A DNA stretch of 64,000 nt from Heyndrickxia sp050281185 (GCF_050281185.1 NZ_JBNNWS010000009.1:1-64000); one strand, 5' to 3'; shown: positions 50,773 to 60,100, numbered from the stretch's first letter. Made by a program: numbers and translations. The notes: generated by a model from the letters alone, not told the origin.

Positions 50773-52650
50773 ATGGCAAAGAAAGAATTTAAAGCAGAAT
50801 CCAAAAGATTATTAGACATGATGATTCACTCGATTTATTCTCAAAAAGAGATCTTTTTAAGAGAGTTGATTTCCAATTCGAGTGATGCAATTGACAAAAT
50901 CTATTATAAAGCACTGACAGATGATTCATTAAGTTTTGATAAAGACAGTTATTACATAAAAGTGGAAGCTGATAAAGAGAATCGTACATTGAAAATCTCT
51001 GATACTGGGATCGGGATGACGAAGGAAGACCTTGAGAATCATCTCGGAACAATTGCGAAGAGTGGTTCTTTAGCATTTAAGAGCGAAAATGAAATAAAAG
51101 ATGGCCATGATATCATCGGTCAATTCGGTGTAGGTTTCTATTCCGCTTTTATGGTAGCAGATGTGTTAACAGTTATTAGTAAAGCTCTAGGCAGTGATGA
51201 AGCGTATAAATGGGAATCTCAAGGTGCAGACGGCTATAGTATTGAGCCATGTGAGAAAAATGCCGTTGGAACGGAAATTATTTTAAAGCTGAAAGAAAAT
51301 ACCGAAGATGAAAAATATGATGAGTATCTTGATGAATATCGATTAAAAGCGATCGTCAAAAAATACTCCGATTTCATCCGCTATCCAATCAAAATGGAAG
51401 TAACGGAAAGACGCCTTAAAGAAGGCAGTGAAGATGAATACGAGGATTACAAAGAGGAACAAGTAATTAATAGCATGGTTCCGATTTGGAGAAAAAATAA
51501 AAGCGAACTTACTCCGGAAGATTACGAGAATTTTTATCAAGAAAAACGTTACGGTTTCGACAAACCGATCAAACATATCCATATTAAAGTTGATGGAACT
51601 GTAAGATATAATGCGATTTTATTTATTCCTGAGAACATTCCTTTTGACTATTATTCAAAGGAATTTGAAAAAGGATTAGAGCTTTATTCTAATGGTGTCT
51701 TAATCATGGAAAAATGCGCGGACTTGCTTCCTGATTATTTTAGCTTTGTCAAAGGTATGGTTGATTCAGAAGACCTTAGCTTAAACATTTCACGCGAAAT
51801 TTTACAACAAGACAAGCAGTTAAAATTCATCGCGAAAAATATTAAGAGCAAAATCAAAAGAGAGCTGGAAAGCTTCTTAAAAGATAACCGCGAGAAGTAT
51901 GAGGATTTCTATCAATCATTTGGCAGACAGTTAAAATTTGGCGTTTACAATGATTTTGGCCAAGATAAAGAAGTACTTCAGGATTTATTAATGTTCTATT
52001 CATCAAAAGAAAAGAAATTAGTCACTTTAGATGAATATGTATCAAGAATGCCTGAAGATCAAAAATATATTTATTATGCAACTGGTGAAACGAACGAAAG
52101 AATCGAGAAGCTGCCACAAACAGAATTAGTTGCAGATAAAGGATATGAAATTCTATACTTCACTGATGATGTGGATGAATTCGCCATCAAAATGCTAATG
52201 AACTATAAAGAAAAAGAATTCAAATCAGTATCAAGCGGTGATTTAGGGATTGAGGAAGACAACGAGACGAAAACAGAATCCGAAGAAAAAGAAAACAAAG
52301 ATCTATTAGATTATATGAAAGAAGTTTTATCGGACAAAGTAAAAGGCGTCAAAGCTTCTAAACGCTTAAAATCCCATCCAGTATGCTTAACAGCAGAAGG
52401 CGAAGTATCCATTGAAATGGAAAAAGTCCTCAATGCGATGCCAAACAACCAGAATGTAAAAGCAGATAAAATTTTAGAAATCAATGTAAACCACGAAGTA
52501 TTCCAATCATTAAAAACGGCATTTGATCAAGACAAAGAAAAAGTAAAATTATTTACTAATCTATTGTACAATCAAGCACTATTGATTGAAGGTCTGCCAA
52601 TCAGTGATCCTGTTGAGTTTACAAATGATATTTGTAAAGTAATGGTGTAA
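50773..52650 (+). CDS. htpG: Molecular chaperone Hsp90
   Basis: A 625-residue Hsp90 homologue that remodels client proteins using ATP. The GHKL ATPase fold shows LISNSSDAIDKI (about 28-39), SDTGIGMTKE (about 74), and GQFGVGFYSAFM (about 116). The middle domain and C-terminal dimerisation domain are complete. GAAAGGAGA precedes the ATG at 50773; the frame extends to 50740. The CIRCE operator means heat-shock induction through HrcA. A strong terminator follows. Confidence 0.95.
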   Translation: MAKKEFKAESKRLLDMMIHSIYSQKEIFLRELISNSSDAIDKIYYKALTDDSLSFDKDSYYIKVEADKENRTLKISDTGIGMTKEDLENHLGTIAKSGSLAFKSENEIKDGHDIIGQFGVGFYSAFMVADVLTVISKALGSDEAYKWESQGADGYSIEPCEKNAVGTEIILKLKENTEDEKYDEYLDEYRLKAIVKKYSDFIRYPIKMEVTERRLKEGSEDEYEDYKEEQVINSMVPIWRKNKSELTPEDYENFYQEKRYGFDKPIKHIHIKVDGTVRYNAILFIPENIPFDYYSKEFEKGLELYSNGVLIMEKCADLLPDYFSFVKGMVDSEDLSLNISREILQQDKQLKFIAKNIKSKIKRELESFLKDNREKYEDFYQSFGRQLKFGVYNDFGQDKEVLQDLLMFYSSKEKKLVTLDEYVSRMPEDQKYIYYATGETNERIEKLPQTELVADKGYEILYFTDDVDEFAIKMLMNYKEKEFKSVSSGDLGIEEDNETKTESEEKENKDLLDYMKEVLSDKVKGVKASKRLKSHPVCLTAEGEVSIEMEKVLNAMPNNQNVKADKILEINVNHEVFQSLKTAFDQDKEKVKLFTNLLYNQALLIEGLPISDPVEFTNDICKVMV

Positions 52651-52658
52651 TTTTTGAG

Positions 52659-52689
52659 ATGACGTGTGCATGAGCACACGTCATTTTTA
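52659..52689 (+). terminator. Terminator of htpG
   Basis: ATGACGTGTGC / GCACACGTCAT with TTTTTA. Confidence 0.9.
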
Positions 52690-52880
52690 GTTGTGCGAGA
52701 CTAAATTCTTTTAGCAATGCATGTTTCTATTTCGGAAAAATGGATTCTCATTCGTGTAAGAGATTCGGCTTTTTGTATCATTTTTATTAGTTATTTCTGT
52801 CCGGAAAGAGCACAAAAAGACAGGTAAGTCATGCTTTTTATCACTATTCTAATAGCATTATAGTGAAAGGAGAAGGAAAA

Positions 52881-53687
52881 TTGAGACTTAAAAATATATC
52901 ATTAATTTTTCCTGAAGATAAGATTTGGGTGAAACATTTTTTAGAATTGTTTGAGGATATTTCCATTCAAAAAGGTAATACGACTTATTTTCATACAATG
53001 CCTTCTAATGCATTGCCAGAGATTTCAGTAGTAACAGAATCCGTAGAATCCCCTACTTTATTTCTTGATACAACGATTGACAAAAATATAACGATAGGGA
53101 ATTTTTCTATTGGAACAAACAAAGAAAAACTAACAAGTAGGTCTATTAGTAACAATGGGGAACTTCATAATAGTAATAAAATAACTATTGAGGTGCTTCG
53201 CATCAAGTTAAAAGGGAATTTAACAGGTGTTGATCACTTTGGCTTAAATATTCCAGAACATCTTCTATCCTTAGAAGAATGGTATTCGTTAAAACAATAT
53301 CTTGCTAAAGTGACTAATCTCTATAATTATCCCGATGAAGAATGGCCATTTATTATTCCATCAACAGATCAAGAATTTAACGATGATATTACTGACTTTT
53401 CCTCACTTAGAGCACCGAAGTTTGAATGGGTATATGATTCATATACAAAAGTACCATATTTACAATTTGCTTTATATACTAATTTAACAAGAAATCAGTG
53501 CGAGAGCATGTTTCCAGAACCAATTGCCTTCTCCATTCCGGGATTAGAAGAAATATTTCGTTCTATATTTATTAGGAGCCCTTGGTCCGATTTAGGTATC
53601 CGCTTCGATTTATATTATATAGATCAGAAGAGCTCAGATTGGGATACTGGCGAATGGTTAGTTAAAGAAGGAAAAAGACATAAATAG
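52881..53687 (+). CDS. Hypothetical 268-residue cytoplasmic protein
   Basis: A soluble protein I do not recognise. The start is TTG at 52881 after AAAGGAGAAGG; the frame extends back to GTG 52863 inside the ribosome binding site. Trp/Tyr/Pro-rich segments (DEEWPFIIPSTDQEF, FEWVYDSYTKVPYLQFALY) suggest a compact globular fold. There are no membrane segments, signal peptide or cysteine motif. It stands alone with a terminator downstream. Similar proteins are annotated only as hypothetical in Bacillus as far as I know. Confidence 0.6.
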   Translation: MRLKNISLIFPEDKIWVKHFLELFEDISIQKGNTTYFHTMPSNALPEISVVTESVESPTLFLDTTIDKNITIGNFSIGTNKEKLTSRSISNNGELHNSNKITIEVLRIKLKGNLTGVDHFGLNIPEHLLSLEEWYSLKQYLAKVTNLYNYPDEEWPFIIPSTDQEFNDDITDFSSLRAPKFEWVYDSYTKVPYLQFALYTNLTRNQCESMFPEPIAFSIPGLEEIFRSIFIRSPWSDLGIRFDLYYIDQKSSDWDTGEWLVKEGKRHK

Positions 53688-53737
53688 TTATAGACTTTAA
53701 AAAATACAATGAATATCAAATGAGCTAACCAATGATT

Positions 53738-53767
53738 AAAGCCCCGTTCTTCATCGGGGCTTATTTT
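53738..53767 (+). terminator. Terminator after the hypothetical gene
   Basis: AAGCCCCG / CGGGGCTT with TATTTT; overlaps the stop of the minus-strand small ORF. Confidence 0.75.
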
Positions 53768-53940
53768 AAATTTATTATTCTATATTCTTCTTGATATGTG
53801 TAGGTCACCAAAAAAGTCCCTAAGATGCTTACGAACGGAGATGAGAGGGGTATTTCTGTATTTAAAGATGCTCCATCATGTATAACAAAAAGCAGGATTG
53901 ATATAGATAAACCGCGAAGAAGAAGGACTCGTACGGTCAT
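53761..53940 (-). CDS. Possible 59-residue small membrane protein
   Basis: A minus-strand frame with CGAGG six bases before its ATG. The product has two likely membrane segments (LLLRGLSISILLFVI and PFVSILGTFLVTYTYQ) and ends in basic residues. It converges on the plus-strand gene and shares its terminator. It could be a real short membrane protein, but conservation would be needed to be sure. Confidence 0.35.
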   Translation of the reverse strand: MTVRVLLLRGLSISILLFVIHDGASLNTEIPLSSPFVSILGTFLVTYTYQEEYRIINLK

Positions 53941-54024
53941 CAAAATCCTCGAATGATTCCCGTGCTGGGTCCAAAATGGCAAGAGCGGTCATTAAAAGTT
54001 CCGAATGAAGCCCTTCTAAGTTTA

Positions 54025-54483
54025 TTATTGGTTTCTGCTTTTCTTAAATAAATAGATAATACCGAATAACAAAATGAATCCAATAAAATAAAGTAATAAA
54101 CTCCAATAATGTTTGTTATCACCATATTCATCATCAATATAATCATACTTACCGTCATATTTTGCCATTATAAATCTTTCCTCACTTTTCTTCACTGCAA
54201 TTGCTTCTTTTGTTTGCATTCCCTTGATTTCATAGTATTCAGTGCCTTTTGGAAACATATTTGAAAAATTTCCTTTATAACTACCTTCTTGGTCCGAATA
54301 CTTAGTTACCTTACCTATTTTCTTACCGATTTGATTGGGTTCAATCTGAGTTTCTGAAATAACATAAATGTCACCATTATAAACGACAAAAGCGTAAGCC
54401 CATTTTGCATAAGCTGTACTTATAAGAAAAGTACACCCGATTAGAAAAACAAAAAACAAACTTATTAGTTTTCGCAATTCCAT
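54025..54483 (-). CDS. Small exported/membrane-anchored protein, paralogue 2
   Basis: A 152-residue paralogue of the gene at 10125-10577. It has a signal-like N-terminus (ISLFFVFLIGCTFLISTAYA, cleavage likely after AYA), then AKWAYAFVVYNGDIYVIS, GKVTKYSDQEGSYKGNFSN and KGTEYYEIKGM, and a C-terminal membrane helix before KKSRNQ. The extracytoplasmic domain is therefore anchored at the C-terminus. TAGGAGGGGGG precedes the ATG at 54483. Function unknown; two diverged copies in one window indicate a small family. Confidence 0.65.
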   Translation of the reverse strand: MELRKLISLFFVFLIGCTFLISTAYAKWAYAFVVYNGDIYVISETQIEPNQIGKKIGKVTKYSDQEGSYKGNFSNMFPKGTEYYEIKGMQTKEAIAVKKSEERFIMAKYDGKYDYIDDEYGDNKHYWSLLLYFIGFILLFGIIYLFKKSRNQ

Positions 54484-54530
54484 CCCCCCTCCTATAAAAT
54501 TATACCGATTCAATACTAATAACGTTACAT

Positions 54531-54567
54531 AAAAAAAGCGTTCCAAAACGGTTATCAGTTTGAACGC
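54531..54567 (-). terminator. Terminator between the TerC-like gene and paralogue 2
   Basis: On the minus strand GCGTTC / GAACGC with a long loop and TTTTTTTATG. Confidence 0.7.
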
Positions 54568-54613
54568 CAATTTATTAGTCATTTTATTATTTTTTGGTAT
54601 CTGTAGTAGCCTG

Positions 54614-55291
54614 CTATTTCCATATCGTTATCCGATGTTCCTTAATATACGCAAATAACCCGATCATAATAATCAATATCACAACCCCGTTAGCGATGAT
54701 GTTTACAATATTCACTCTTGGAAACAAATGATCGATAAAATGGATCCAGTCTGCCAGCCATGGATCTTTACTGATCCCGATAATGGCATTTTGAGCAATA
54801 AAACCTCCTGCTATAAAATTGATCCAAAAAAAAGTTTTTGCAAGTCTTATGATTAATGTAAAAAACAGAAGCGAAATCAAAAGACTGCAAAAAATCCCTG
54901 TTGCCACCGGCACCACGTGCTGTGAAATCCTCGAAATGACGATGACCCCATCTAAACAAAGCAAAAAGTCCGTAGCTGCAAGAAGTAACAAGACTTTTAC
55001 CTTTAAAAAAGGAGAACGAGACGGTCTAAAAAAGTCATCCTCCCACGTTGATCTAGTGACAACTTTATAAGCTATAAAAAGTAAAATAATACCTGTCAGC
55101 AGTTGAAATAAAGGGATGTTTGAAAGTCCATCAATCAAAATTATATAAGTAGTTCTCGTAAGCGTAAGAACTATAGCTGCCGGAAGAGTTATCTTTAAGT
55201 GGGAATGTTTACGCAAAATAATTCCTAAGATAAGCATATTATCTATGTCACATACTAGGTTTATGAAAAAAACTTTAAAAATTTCGTGCAT
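54614..55291 (-). CDS. TerC family (YjbE/YkoY-like) membrane protein
   Basis: A 225-residue protein with about six or seven helices. The two charged in-membrane motifs of the TerC family are present: CDIDNMLILG (about 14-23) and ATDFLLCLDGV (about 109-119). Family members export manganese or load metal onto secreted enzymes. Many bacterial relatives are controlled by a Mn2+ (yybP-ykoY) riboswitch; I saw none here. AGAGGAG precedes ATG 55291; a frame extending to 55327 is discounted. Confidence 0.8.
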   Translation of the reverse strand: MHEIFKVFFINLVCDIDNMLILGIILRKHSHLKITLPAAIVLTLTRTTYIILIDGLSNIPLFQLLTGIILLFIAYKVVTRSTWEDDFFRPSRSPFLKVKVLLLLAATDFLLCLDGVIVISRISQHVVPVATGIFCSLLISLLFFTLIIRLAKTFFWINFIAGGFIAQNAIIGISKDPWLADWIHFIDHLFPRVNIVNIIANGVVILIIMIGLFAYIKEHRITIWK

Positions 55292-55436
55292 AGAAACTCC
55301 TCTTTTTTTATTTCTTACCCTATACATATTGATATGAATGAAAGAATATGTCCCAAAAATAACTTCCTTTTTTTACAGCATTTTCTTTTTAGTTTGATAG
55401 AATATTTGTATCAAGAGACGAAAGGGGAGGGTCAAC

Positions 55437-55769
55437 GTGAAAAAAGTTCAAGAGGTGTATCAAAAATTTTAGGAAGATATGGGGTTTGATTAATTTAATG
55501 TTGGTGAATACGAAGCCAATAAAATGTTTCTTCTTTATATTCACATGCTATTAACCACTGAAGTAGCTGAAGAATTTAGGAAGATATTTAAAGTAACGGA
55601 AATGGAAATTAAAAATGGAGTAGATGAATTACAAGCCTTAGAAATCGGAAAAAAAGCAGTAAGGGAAGACCTAGGAAAAGAATTAGCGGATTGCCTTGCT
55701 TATCTTTGTAAGTTAGCAAACTATTTTAATTACGATTTAGAAGAGAACAGGGGAAATTACCTATTTTGA
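55437..55769 (+). pseudogene. MazG-like nucleotide pyrophosphohydrolase with two in-frame stops
   Basis: GTG 55437 follows AAAGGGGAGGG. The continuous frame reads VKKVQEVYQKF, TAG (55470), EDMGFD, TAA (55491), FNVGEYEANKMFLLYIHML, then LTTEVAEEFRKIF, VREDLGKELADCLAYL and a C-terminus ending at 55769. The EVAEE and ELADCLAYL helices carry the acidic Mg2+-binding residues of MazG/dUTPase-like all-alpha NTP pyrophosphohydrolases. Two premature stops in the N-terminal helix mean it is inactive, unless translation restarts at a downstream ATG. Confidence 0.75.
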
Positions 55770-55803
55770 CGCCTGAACGTTGATGCAACGCGGTTTGTGG
55801 GAT

Positions 55804-55823
55804 TTAATCAAACGTTTGATTAA
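55804..55823. promoter_or_regulatory. Perfect 20-bp palindrome
   Basis: TTAATCAAACGTTTGATTAA, located 57 bp before the GNAT gene at 55880. Size and symmetry suit a TetR-family operator. Confidence 0.6.
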
Positions 55824-55879
55824 GAAATTCTTTCGATTTTATAACCACCCTAAAAAATTTATAAATAAAGGAGATCATA

Positions 55880-56467
55880 ATGGAAATTAGACAATACAAT
55901 CCAAATGATGAAAAAGGATGGGTACACTGTAGAGTCCTCTCCTTTTTGGATACCGCCTATTATGACAATGTTTTGCGAGAAAAAGAAACCTATGAAAACC
56001 CCGCAATTGAATTAGTAGCAGTTGAGGAAGGACATATCGTTGGGTTATTGGATATTGAATATGAAGTGAAGGAAGGTACAGTCTGTTCAAGAGGTACAGG
56101 ACTTGGCGGGATGATATGGCATATTGCAGTACACCCTGACTTTCAAAGAAAAGGGATTGGCAATCAACTATTATATGAAGCAGAAAAAATATCAAAACAA
56201 AAAGGATTAAATCGCCTTGAAGCATGGACAAGGGATGATGCTTGGGTAAATAAATGGTATGAAAAAAATGAGTTTCAAAAGGTGGAATCTTATCTACATG
56301 TTTATTTAGTCGGTGGCCAGGAATTAGACGGGGCTATAAAAAGCCAAATACCAAAACTATACCCTGTTCAAGCATTTGCCCATTATGTAGGGGATCAAAA
56401 AGATATAATAACGGAAAAGTATAAACGGGTTCATGAATGTATGTGCTATGAAAAAAAGCTAGTGTAA
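55880..56467 (+). CDS. GNAT family N-acetyltransferase
   Basis: A 195-residue acetyltransferase. The acetyl-CoA-binding loop is AVHPDFQRKGIGNQLL (about 85-100), preceded by the strand GMIWHIAV. The tail (about 145-195) is an extra segment beyond the core GNAT fold (CMCYEKKLV end). AAAGGAGATC precedes the ATG. A perfect palindrome lies upstream and may control it. The substrate is unknown. Confidence 0.85.
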   Translation: MEIRQYNPNDEKGWVHCRVLSFLDTAYYDNVLREKETYENPAIELVAVEEGHIVGLLDIEYEVKEGTVCSRGTGLGGMIWHIAVHPDFQRKGIGNQLLYEAEKISKQKGLNRLEAWTRDDAWVNKWYEKNEFQKVESYLHVYLVGGQELDGAIKSQIPKLYPVQAFAHYVGDQKDIITEKYKRVHECMCYEKKLV

Positions 56468-56567
56468 AAGAAGGGGTATAAGGTGTAAGTTTATGTCTTT
56501 TATGTAATAATTATATTTTGTAGAAAAATAAATTTACAAATCATACGTAGTGAAAGTGGGAATCATA

Positions 56568-57008
56568 ATGGCAACGGGAACACATACAGTAGAAATTCCA
56601 GTAGATGTACAAGCAGTTTGGGATTATGTTAGTGATCTTGAAAAATGGGCAACGATAGTACCAGCATATAAAGAACATAAAATTATAAATGACAGGCAAT
56701 CTATTTGGACATTTGAAGGTAGTGTGAAAGGTATTAAAAAAACAATACAAGCGCAGGTAGATATTACCGAATGGAATGAACCTTCAAATATTAAGTTTGA
56801 ACTAAAAGGTTTATCAGATAATTTTACAGGAAGCGGTCACTTTACTGTAGAAGATTTAAATGGCAAAACAACAATGACTTGTAGGGTGGATGTCCATGCA
56901 GGAGGATTAACGGGTGCGGTGTTAACACCAATTATTAAATTCGCTGTTCCCAAAGTAGCAACTCGTTTAACAGAATCTATCGCACGTAAAATTGCAGTAT
57001 TTTCATAG
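56568..57008 (+). CDS. SRPBCC/CoxG-family protein
   Basis: A 146-residue START-like (SRPBCC) protein, a helix-grip fold that binds small hydrophobic ligands. Recognisable parts are VEIPVDVQAVWDYVSDLEKW at the start, SDNFTGSGHFTVED in the sheet and an amphipathic C-terminal helix. It resembles the CoxG/YndB group annotated as carbon monoxide dehydrogenase-associated, but no such genes are near. ATG 56568 has only a weak ribosome binding site (AGTGGGA). A terminator follows. Confidence 0.75.
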   Translation: MATGTHTVEIPVDVQAVWDYVSDLEKWATIVPAYKEHKIINDRQSIWTFEGSVKGIKKTIQAQVDITEWNEPSNIKFELKGLSDNFTGSGHFTVEDLNGKTTMTCRVDVHAGGLTGAVLTPIIKFAVPKVATRLTESIARKIAVFS

Positions 57009-57063
57009 TTTTCAAAGATTGAAAATCGCTACATAAACAAAGATGTTAACAATTTTCCATTAT

Positions 57064-57100
57064 AGGGCGCTATCCTGGTACAAGGATAACGCTCGTTTTT
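57064..57100 (+). terminator. Terminator after the SRPBCC gene
   Basis: GGGCGCTATCCT pairs with AGGATAACGCTC, with a GTTTTT tail. Confidence 0.7.
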
Positions 57101-57104
57101 CATT

Positions 57105-57440
57105 ATAGGGACAGATTGTTAAGGAGCCAGAAGGAATAAGAATACTCATAAAAGATTGTTTGTTAAGCATTTAATGAGGCAATGGGATGCAATAAATGTC
57201 CACCTTGGTTCGAATCATGGGTTAGATCAAAGTCTTCGCGACGGACCAGATCCTGACAATTTCGATTTTAAATTGTGCTGAATATAGTCAGTCTCCACAT
57301 TGCAAAAGTTTGAATGTAGTAAAGAGAGAATAACATTGTAAACGCTTTAAATCACGAATAATCTATAGAAATTATTGTAAAATGTTCGGGTTTAGTTGAC
57401 GGAACCCTAAATTATTGTTATTATTAATGCGAATTAAATA
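57105..57440. other. Gap with a probable gene remnant
   Basis: A short plus-strand frame near 57172-57281 encodes MRQWDAINVHLGSNHG and RDGPDPDNFDFKLC before a stop. It has no start signal and could be the C-terminus of a lost gene. The rest of the gap is AT-rich up to the riboswitch. Confidence 0.35.
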
Positions 57441-57444
57441 GAAT

Positions 57445-57515
57445 TACGTCGTATAAAGTTGGGGATATGGCCCAAAAGTTTCTACCAAGCCGCCGTAAAG
57501 GGCTTGACTACGAGG
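57445..57515 (+). ncRNA. Purine riboswitch aptamer, guanine class
   Basis: TACGTCGTATAAAGTTGGGG, ATATGGCCCAAAAGTTTCTA, CCAAGCCGCCGTAAAGGGCT and TGACTACGA match the purine aptamer. The specificity base is C (GACTACG), so guanine or hypoxanthine is the ligand. The terminator at 57573 completes the switch; the genes controlled are a nucleoside hydrolase and a nucleoside transporter. Confidence 0.93.
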
Positions 57516-57572
57516 TTAGTGTTAAATGGAAGAAGGGATCAATTCTTCCTTAGTATTTACACATGCCCTAGT

Positions 57573-57606
57573 CAACGCTCCGGTAGCTATCGGAGCGTTT
57601 TTTATA
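57573..57606 (+). terminator. Riboswitch-controlled terminator
   Basis: ACGCTCCG / CGGAGCGT stem with TTTTTTAT, about 60 bases after the aptamer. Confidence 0.85.
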
Positions 57607-57771
57607 TTTTAAGATGTTTATAAGCTACCATGCGAAGCGGCACGTCAGGCAAATTTTGATGGCTCTAAGTGTGGAACAAAGTGTGAAGTTATTCGAGTGT
57701 TCAAATATTAAAAAGTTAGGTGAATCCCTAAGCAATTTATTAAAATTCACCATGAAGGGATCGAGAAAATA

Positions 57772-58707
57772 ATGAAAAAGAAAATTTACTTTAATCATGA
57801 TGGCGGAGTTGATGATCTTGTTTCGCTATTTTTGTTACAACAAATGGAAGATGTTGAACTAACCGGTGTATCCGTTATTCCAGCTGATTGCTATCTGGAA
57901 CCAGCTATGTTTGCAAGCAGAAAAATCATTGATCGGTTTGGACACGGCAGCTTAGATGTAGCTGAGTCCAATTCCCGCGGAAAAAATCCTTTTCCAAAAG
58001 ATTGGCGTTTGCACGCTTTCTTTGTGGATGCCCTGCCGATTTTAAATGAATCTGGAAAGATTGACACACCAGTAGCAGAAAAGCCGGCACATCTTCATAT
58101 GATTGATGCGATTCACAAGTCAACTGAAAAAACTACATTATTATTCACGGGTCCACTTACAGATCTTGCCCGCGCATTAGATGAAGATCCATCTATTGAA
58201 GAGAAAATTGAACGACTTGTTTGGATGGGCGGTACCTTTCGTGAAACAGGAAATGTGGAAGAGCCGGAACATGATGGCACAGCGGAATGGAATGTGTTTT
58301 GGGATCCGGAAGCAGCCGGTCGTGTCTGGAACAGCAGCATAGAAATTGATTTAGTGGCGCTTGAAAGTACGAATCAAGTACCTCTTACTGTAGATATACG
58401 TAATCGTTGGGCAGCTGAACGCAAGTACCTTGGTGTTGATTTTATTGGTCAATGTTATGCGATGTGCCCGCCGCTTGTCCACTTTACAACAAATTCAACA
58501 TACTTTTTATGGGATGTTTTAACGACAGCGTATGTTGGGAATCGTGATCTCGTAAAAATGAAGAGAGTGAACAGTATTGTTCATACAGATGGACCGAGCC
58601 AAGGACGTACAGAGGAAACAGCTGATGGACGACCTGTCAATGTGGTCTATGATGTCAATCGCAATGCATTCTTCGATTACATTACAGAATTAGCTAAAAA
58701 AGCCTAA
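57772..58707 (+). CDS. Nucleoside hydrolase
   Basis: A 311-residue nucleoside hydrolase that splits a ribonucleoside into base and ribose. The calcium-binding motif, normally DxDxxxDD, reads N8-H-D10-G-G-V-D14-D15, so the first aspartate is Asn. Other landmarks are TLLFTGPLTDLARAL (about 122-136), LVWMGGTF (about 150) and EWNVFWDPEAA (about 173). AAGGGATCGAG precedes the ATG. Guanine-riboswitch control and the linked NupG-like transporter point to inosine, guanosine or another purine nucleoside. It starts an operon of two genes. Confidence 0.88.
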   Translation: MKKKIYFNHDGGVDDLVSLFLLQQMEDVELTGVSVIPADCYLEPAMFASRKIIDRFGHGSLDVAESNSRGKNPFPKDWRLHAFFVDALPILNESGKIDTPVAEKPAHLHMIDAIHKSTEKTTLLFTGPLTDLARALDEDPSIEEKIERLVWMGGTFRETGNVEEPEHDGTAEWNVFWDPEAAGRVWNSSIEIDLVALESTNQVPLTVDIRNRWAAERKYLGVDFIGQCYAMCPPLVHFTTNSTYFLWDVLTTAYVGNRDLVKMKRVNSIVHTDGPSQGRTEETADGRPVNVVYDVNRNAFFDYITELAKKA

Positions 58708-58755
58708 TGATTAGAAAAGAGCAACTTAGAGACTAACTTTCAGCAGGAGGAAAAA

Positions 58756-60012
58756 ATGACAATCAAATCACGGCTTAAAATTATGACTTTTCTCCAGTTT
58801 TTCATTTGGGGATGTTGGCTTATTACACTTGGGTCGTATATGTTAAATACATTACATTTTTCTGGCTCACAAGTTGGAGCCGTTTATGGCTCATCTGGGC
58901 TTGCTTCTCTTATTATGCCAAGTATTGTAGGGATTATTGCTGACCGCTTTATAAAAGCAAATAGATTATATGGAATTTGTCATTTTCTAGGGGCGACTTG
59001 CTTAGTTATAGCCGCACAAACTTCAAATCCAAACCTCATGTTTTGGGTGATGTTTGTTAACGCTATGGTTTACATGCCGACGATTTCATTATCTTATACC
59101 ATTTCCTATTCTGGTTTAGAAAAGGAAGGACTCGATACTACGAAAGACTTCCCATCTGTTCGTGTTTACGGAACCATTAGTTTTATACTTGCCATGTGGG
59201 CCATTAGTCTTGGCGGATTTGAGTTAAGCAATATCCAGCTATACATTGCAGCAGGAGCTGCCATTTTACTTGCGTTATTTTCTTTTGTACTGCCTGATTG
59301 TCCAACATCAAAAGTTAAGAAGGACAAGTCATTCGTCAGCCTTTTAGGACTGGATGCTTTTGTTCTGTTTAAACAAAAGAAAATGGCCATCTTCTTTGTT
59401 TTTGCTATGCTGATTGGTGCTGCACTGCAAATTAACCTTGCATTTGCTGACCCATTCCTGCATGATTTTGCCTTAAATCCTGACTATAAAGAAAGCCTTG
59501 CTGTTAAATATCCAGCTATTTTATTATCCATTGGACAATTTGCAGAAGTATTCTTTATTCTTGCCATACCGTTTTTCTTACGTAAATTTGGGATTAAAAC
59601 GGTCATGCTATTGAGTATGGCGGCCTGGACATTGCGGTTTGGTTTATTCGCTTATGGAGACCCATCCGGCGGAGGGTTCATCTTATTACTATTATCCATG
59701 ATTGTGTATGGTATAGCGTTTGACTTCTTTAATATCTCCGGATCGATTTTTGTAGAGAATGAAGTGGATCGTCGAATTCGTGGGAGTGCACAAGGCTTAT
59801 TCATGACAATGGTGAACGGAATCGGTGCCTATTTAGGCGCTGTGATAAGTGGGAAAATAGTGGATTATTTAACGGTTGACGGTGTAAAAGACTGGCAGCA
59901 TATCTGGTTAGTTTTTGCAGCCTATACCATCGTTCTCGGAATCGTTTTTGCGGTATGTTTCAAATACAAAAATGACCATGATCCAATGAAACATGTAAAT
60001 AAAGCTACTTGA
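58756..60012 (+). CDS. Nucleoside:H+ symporter, NupG/XapB-like MFS
   Basis: A 418-residue MFS permease with twelve helices. The sequence FLQFFIWGCWLITLGSYM and the following GSSGLASLIMPSIVGIIADR are characteristic of NupG/XapB nucleoside symporters. A second-half loop reads RFGLFAYGDP. AGGAGG precedes the ATG. It lies 48 bp after the hydrolase gene, so imported nucleoside is hydrolysed directly in the cytoplasm; both respond to the same guanine riboswitch. Confidence 0.88.
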   Translation: MTIKSRLKIMTFLQFFIWGCWLITLGSYMLNTLHFSGSQVGAVYGSSGLASLIMPSIVGIIADRFIKANRLYGICHFLGATCLVIAAQTSNPNLMFWVMFVNAMVYMPTISLSYTISYSGLEKEGLDTTKDFPSVRVYGTISFILAMWAISLGGFELSNIQLYIAAGAAILLALFSFVLPDCPTSKVKKDKSFVSLLGLDAFVLFKQKKMAIFFVFAMLIGAALQINLAFADPFLHDFALNPDYKESLAVKYPAILLSIGQFAEVFFILAIPFFLRKFGIKTVMLLSMAAWTLRFGLFAYGDPSGGGFILLLLSMIVYGIAFDFFNISGSIFVENEVDRRIRGSAQGLFMTMVNGIGAYLGAVISGKIVDYLTVDGVKDWQHIWLVFAAYTIVLGIVFAVCFKYKNDHDPMKHVNKAT

Positions 60013-60047
60013 TCTTTATGATTTGGGGTCAAGTAATATATAAACTA

Positions 60048-60100
60048 TAAAAAAAGCAGACATTTTTCTCTTTTTGGGGGAAATGCTGCTTTTTTTGGTT
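60048..60100 (+). terminator. Terminator of the nucleoside operon
   Basis: AAAAAAGCAGACATTT pairs with AAATG-CTGCTTTTTTT across a T/G-rich loop. Confidence 0.75.
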
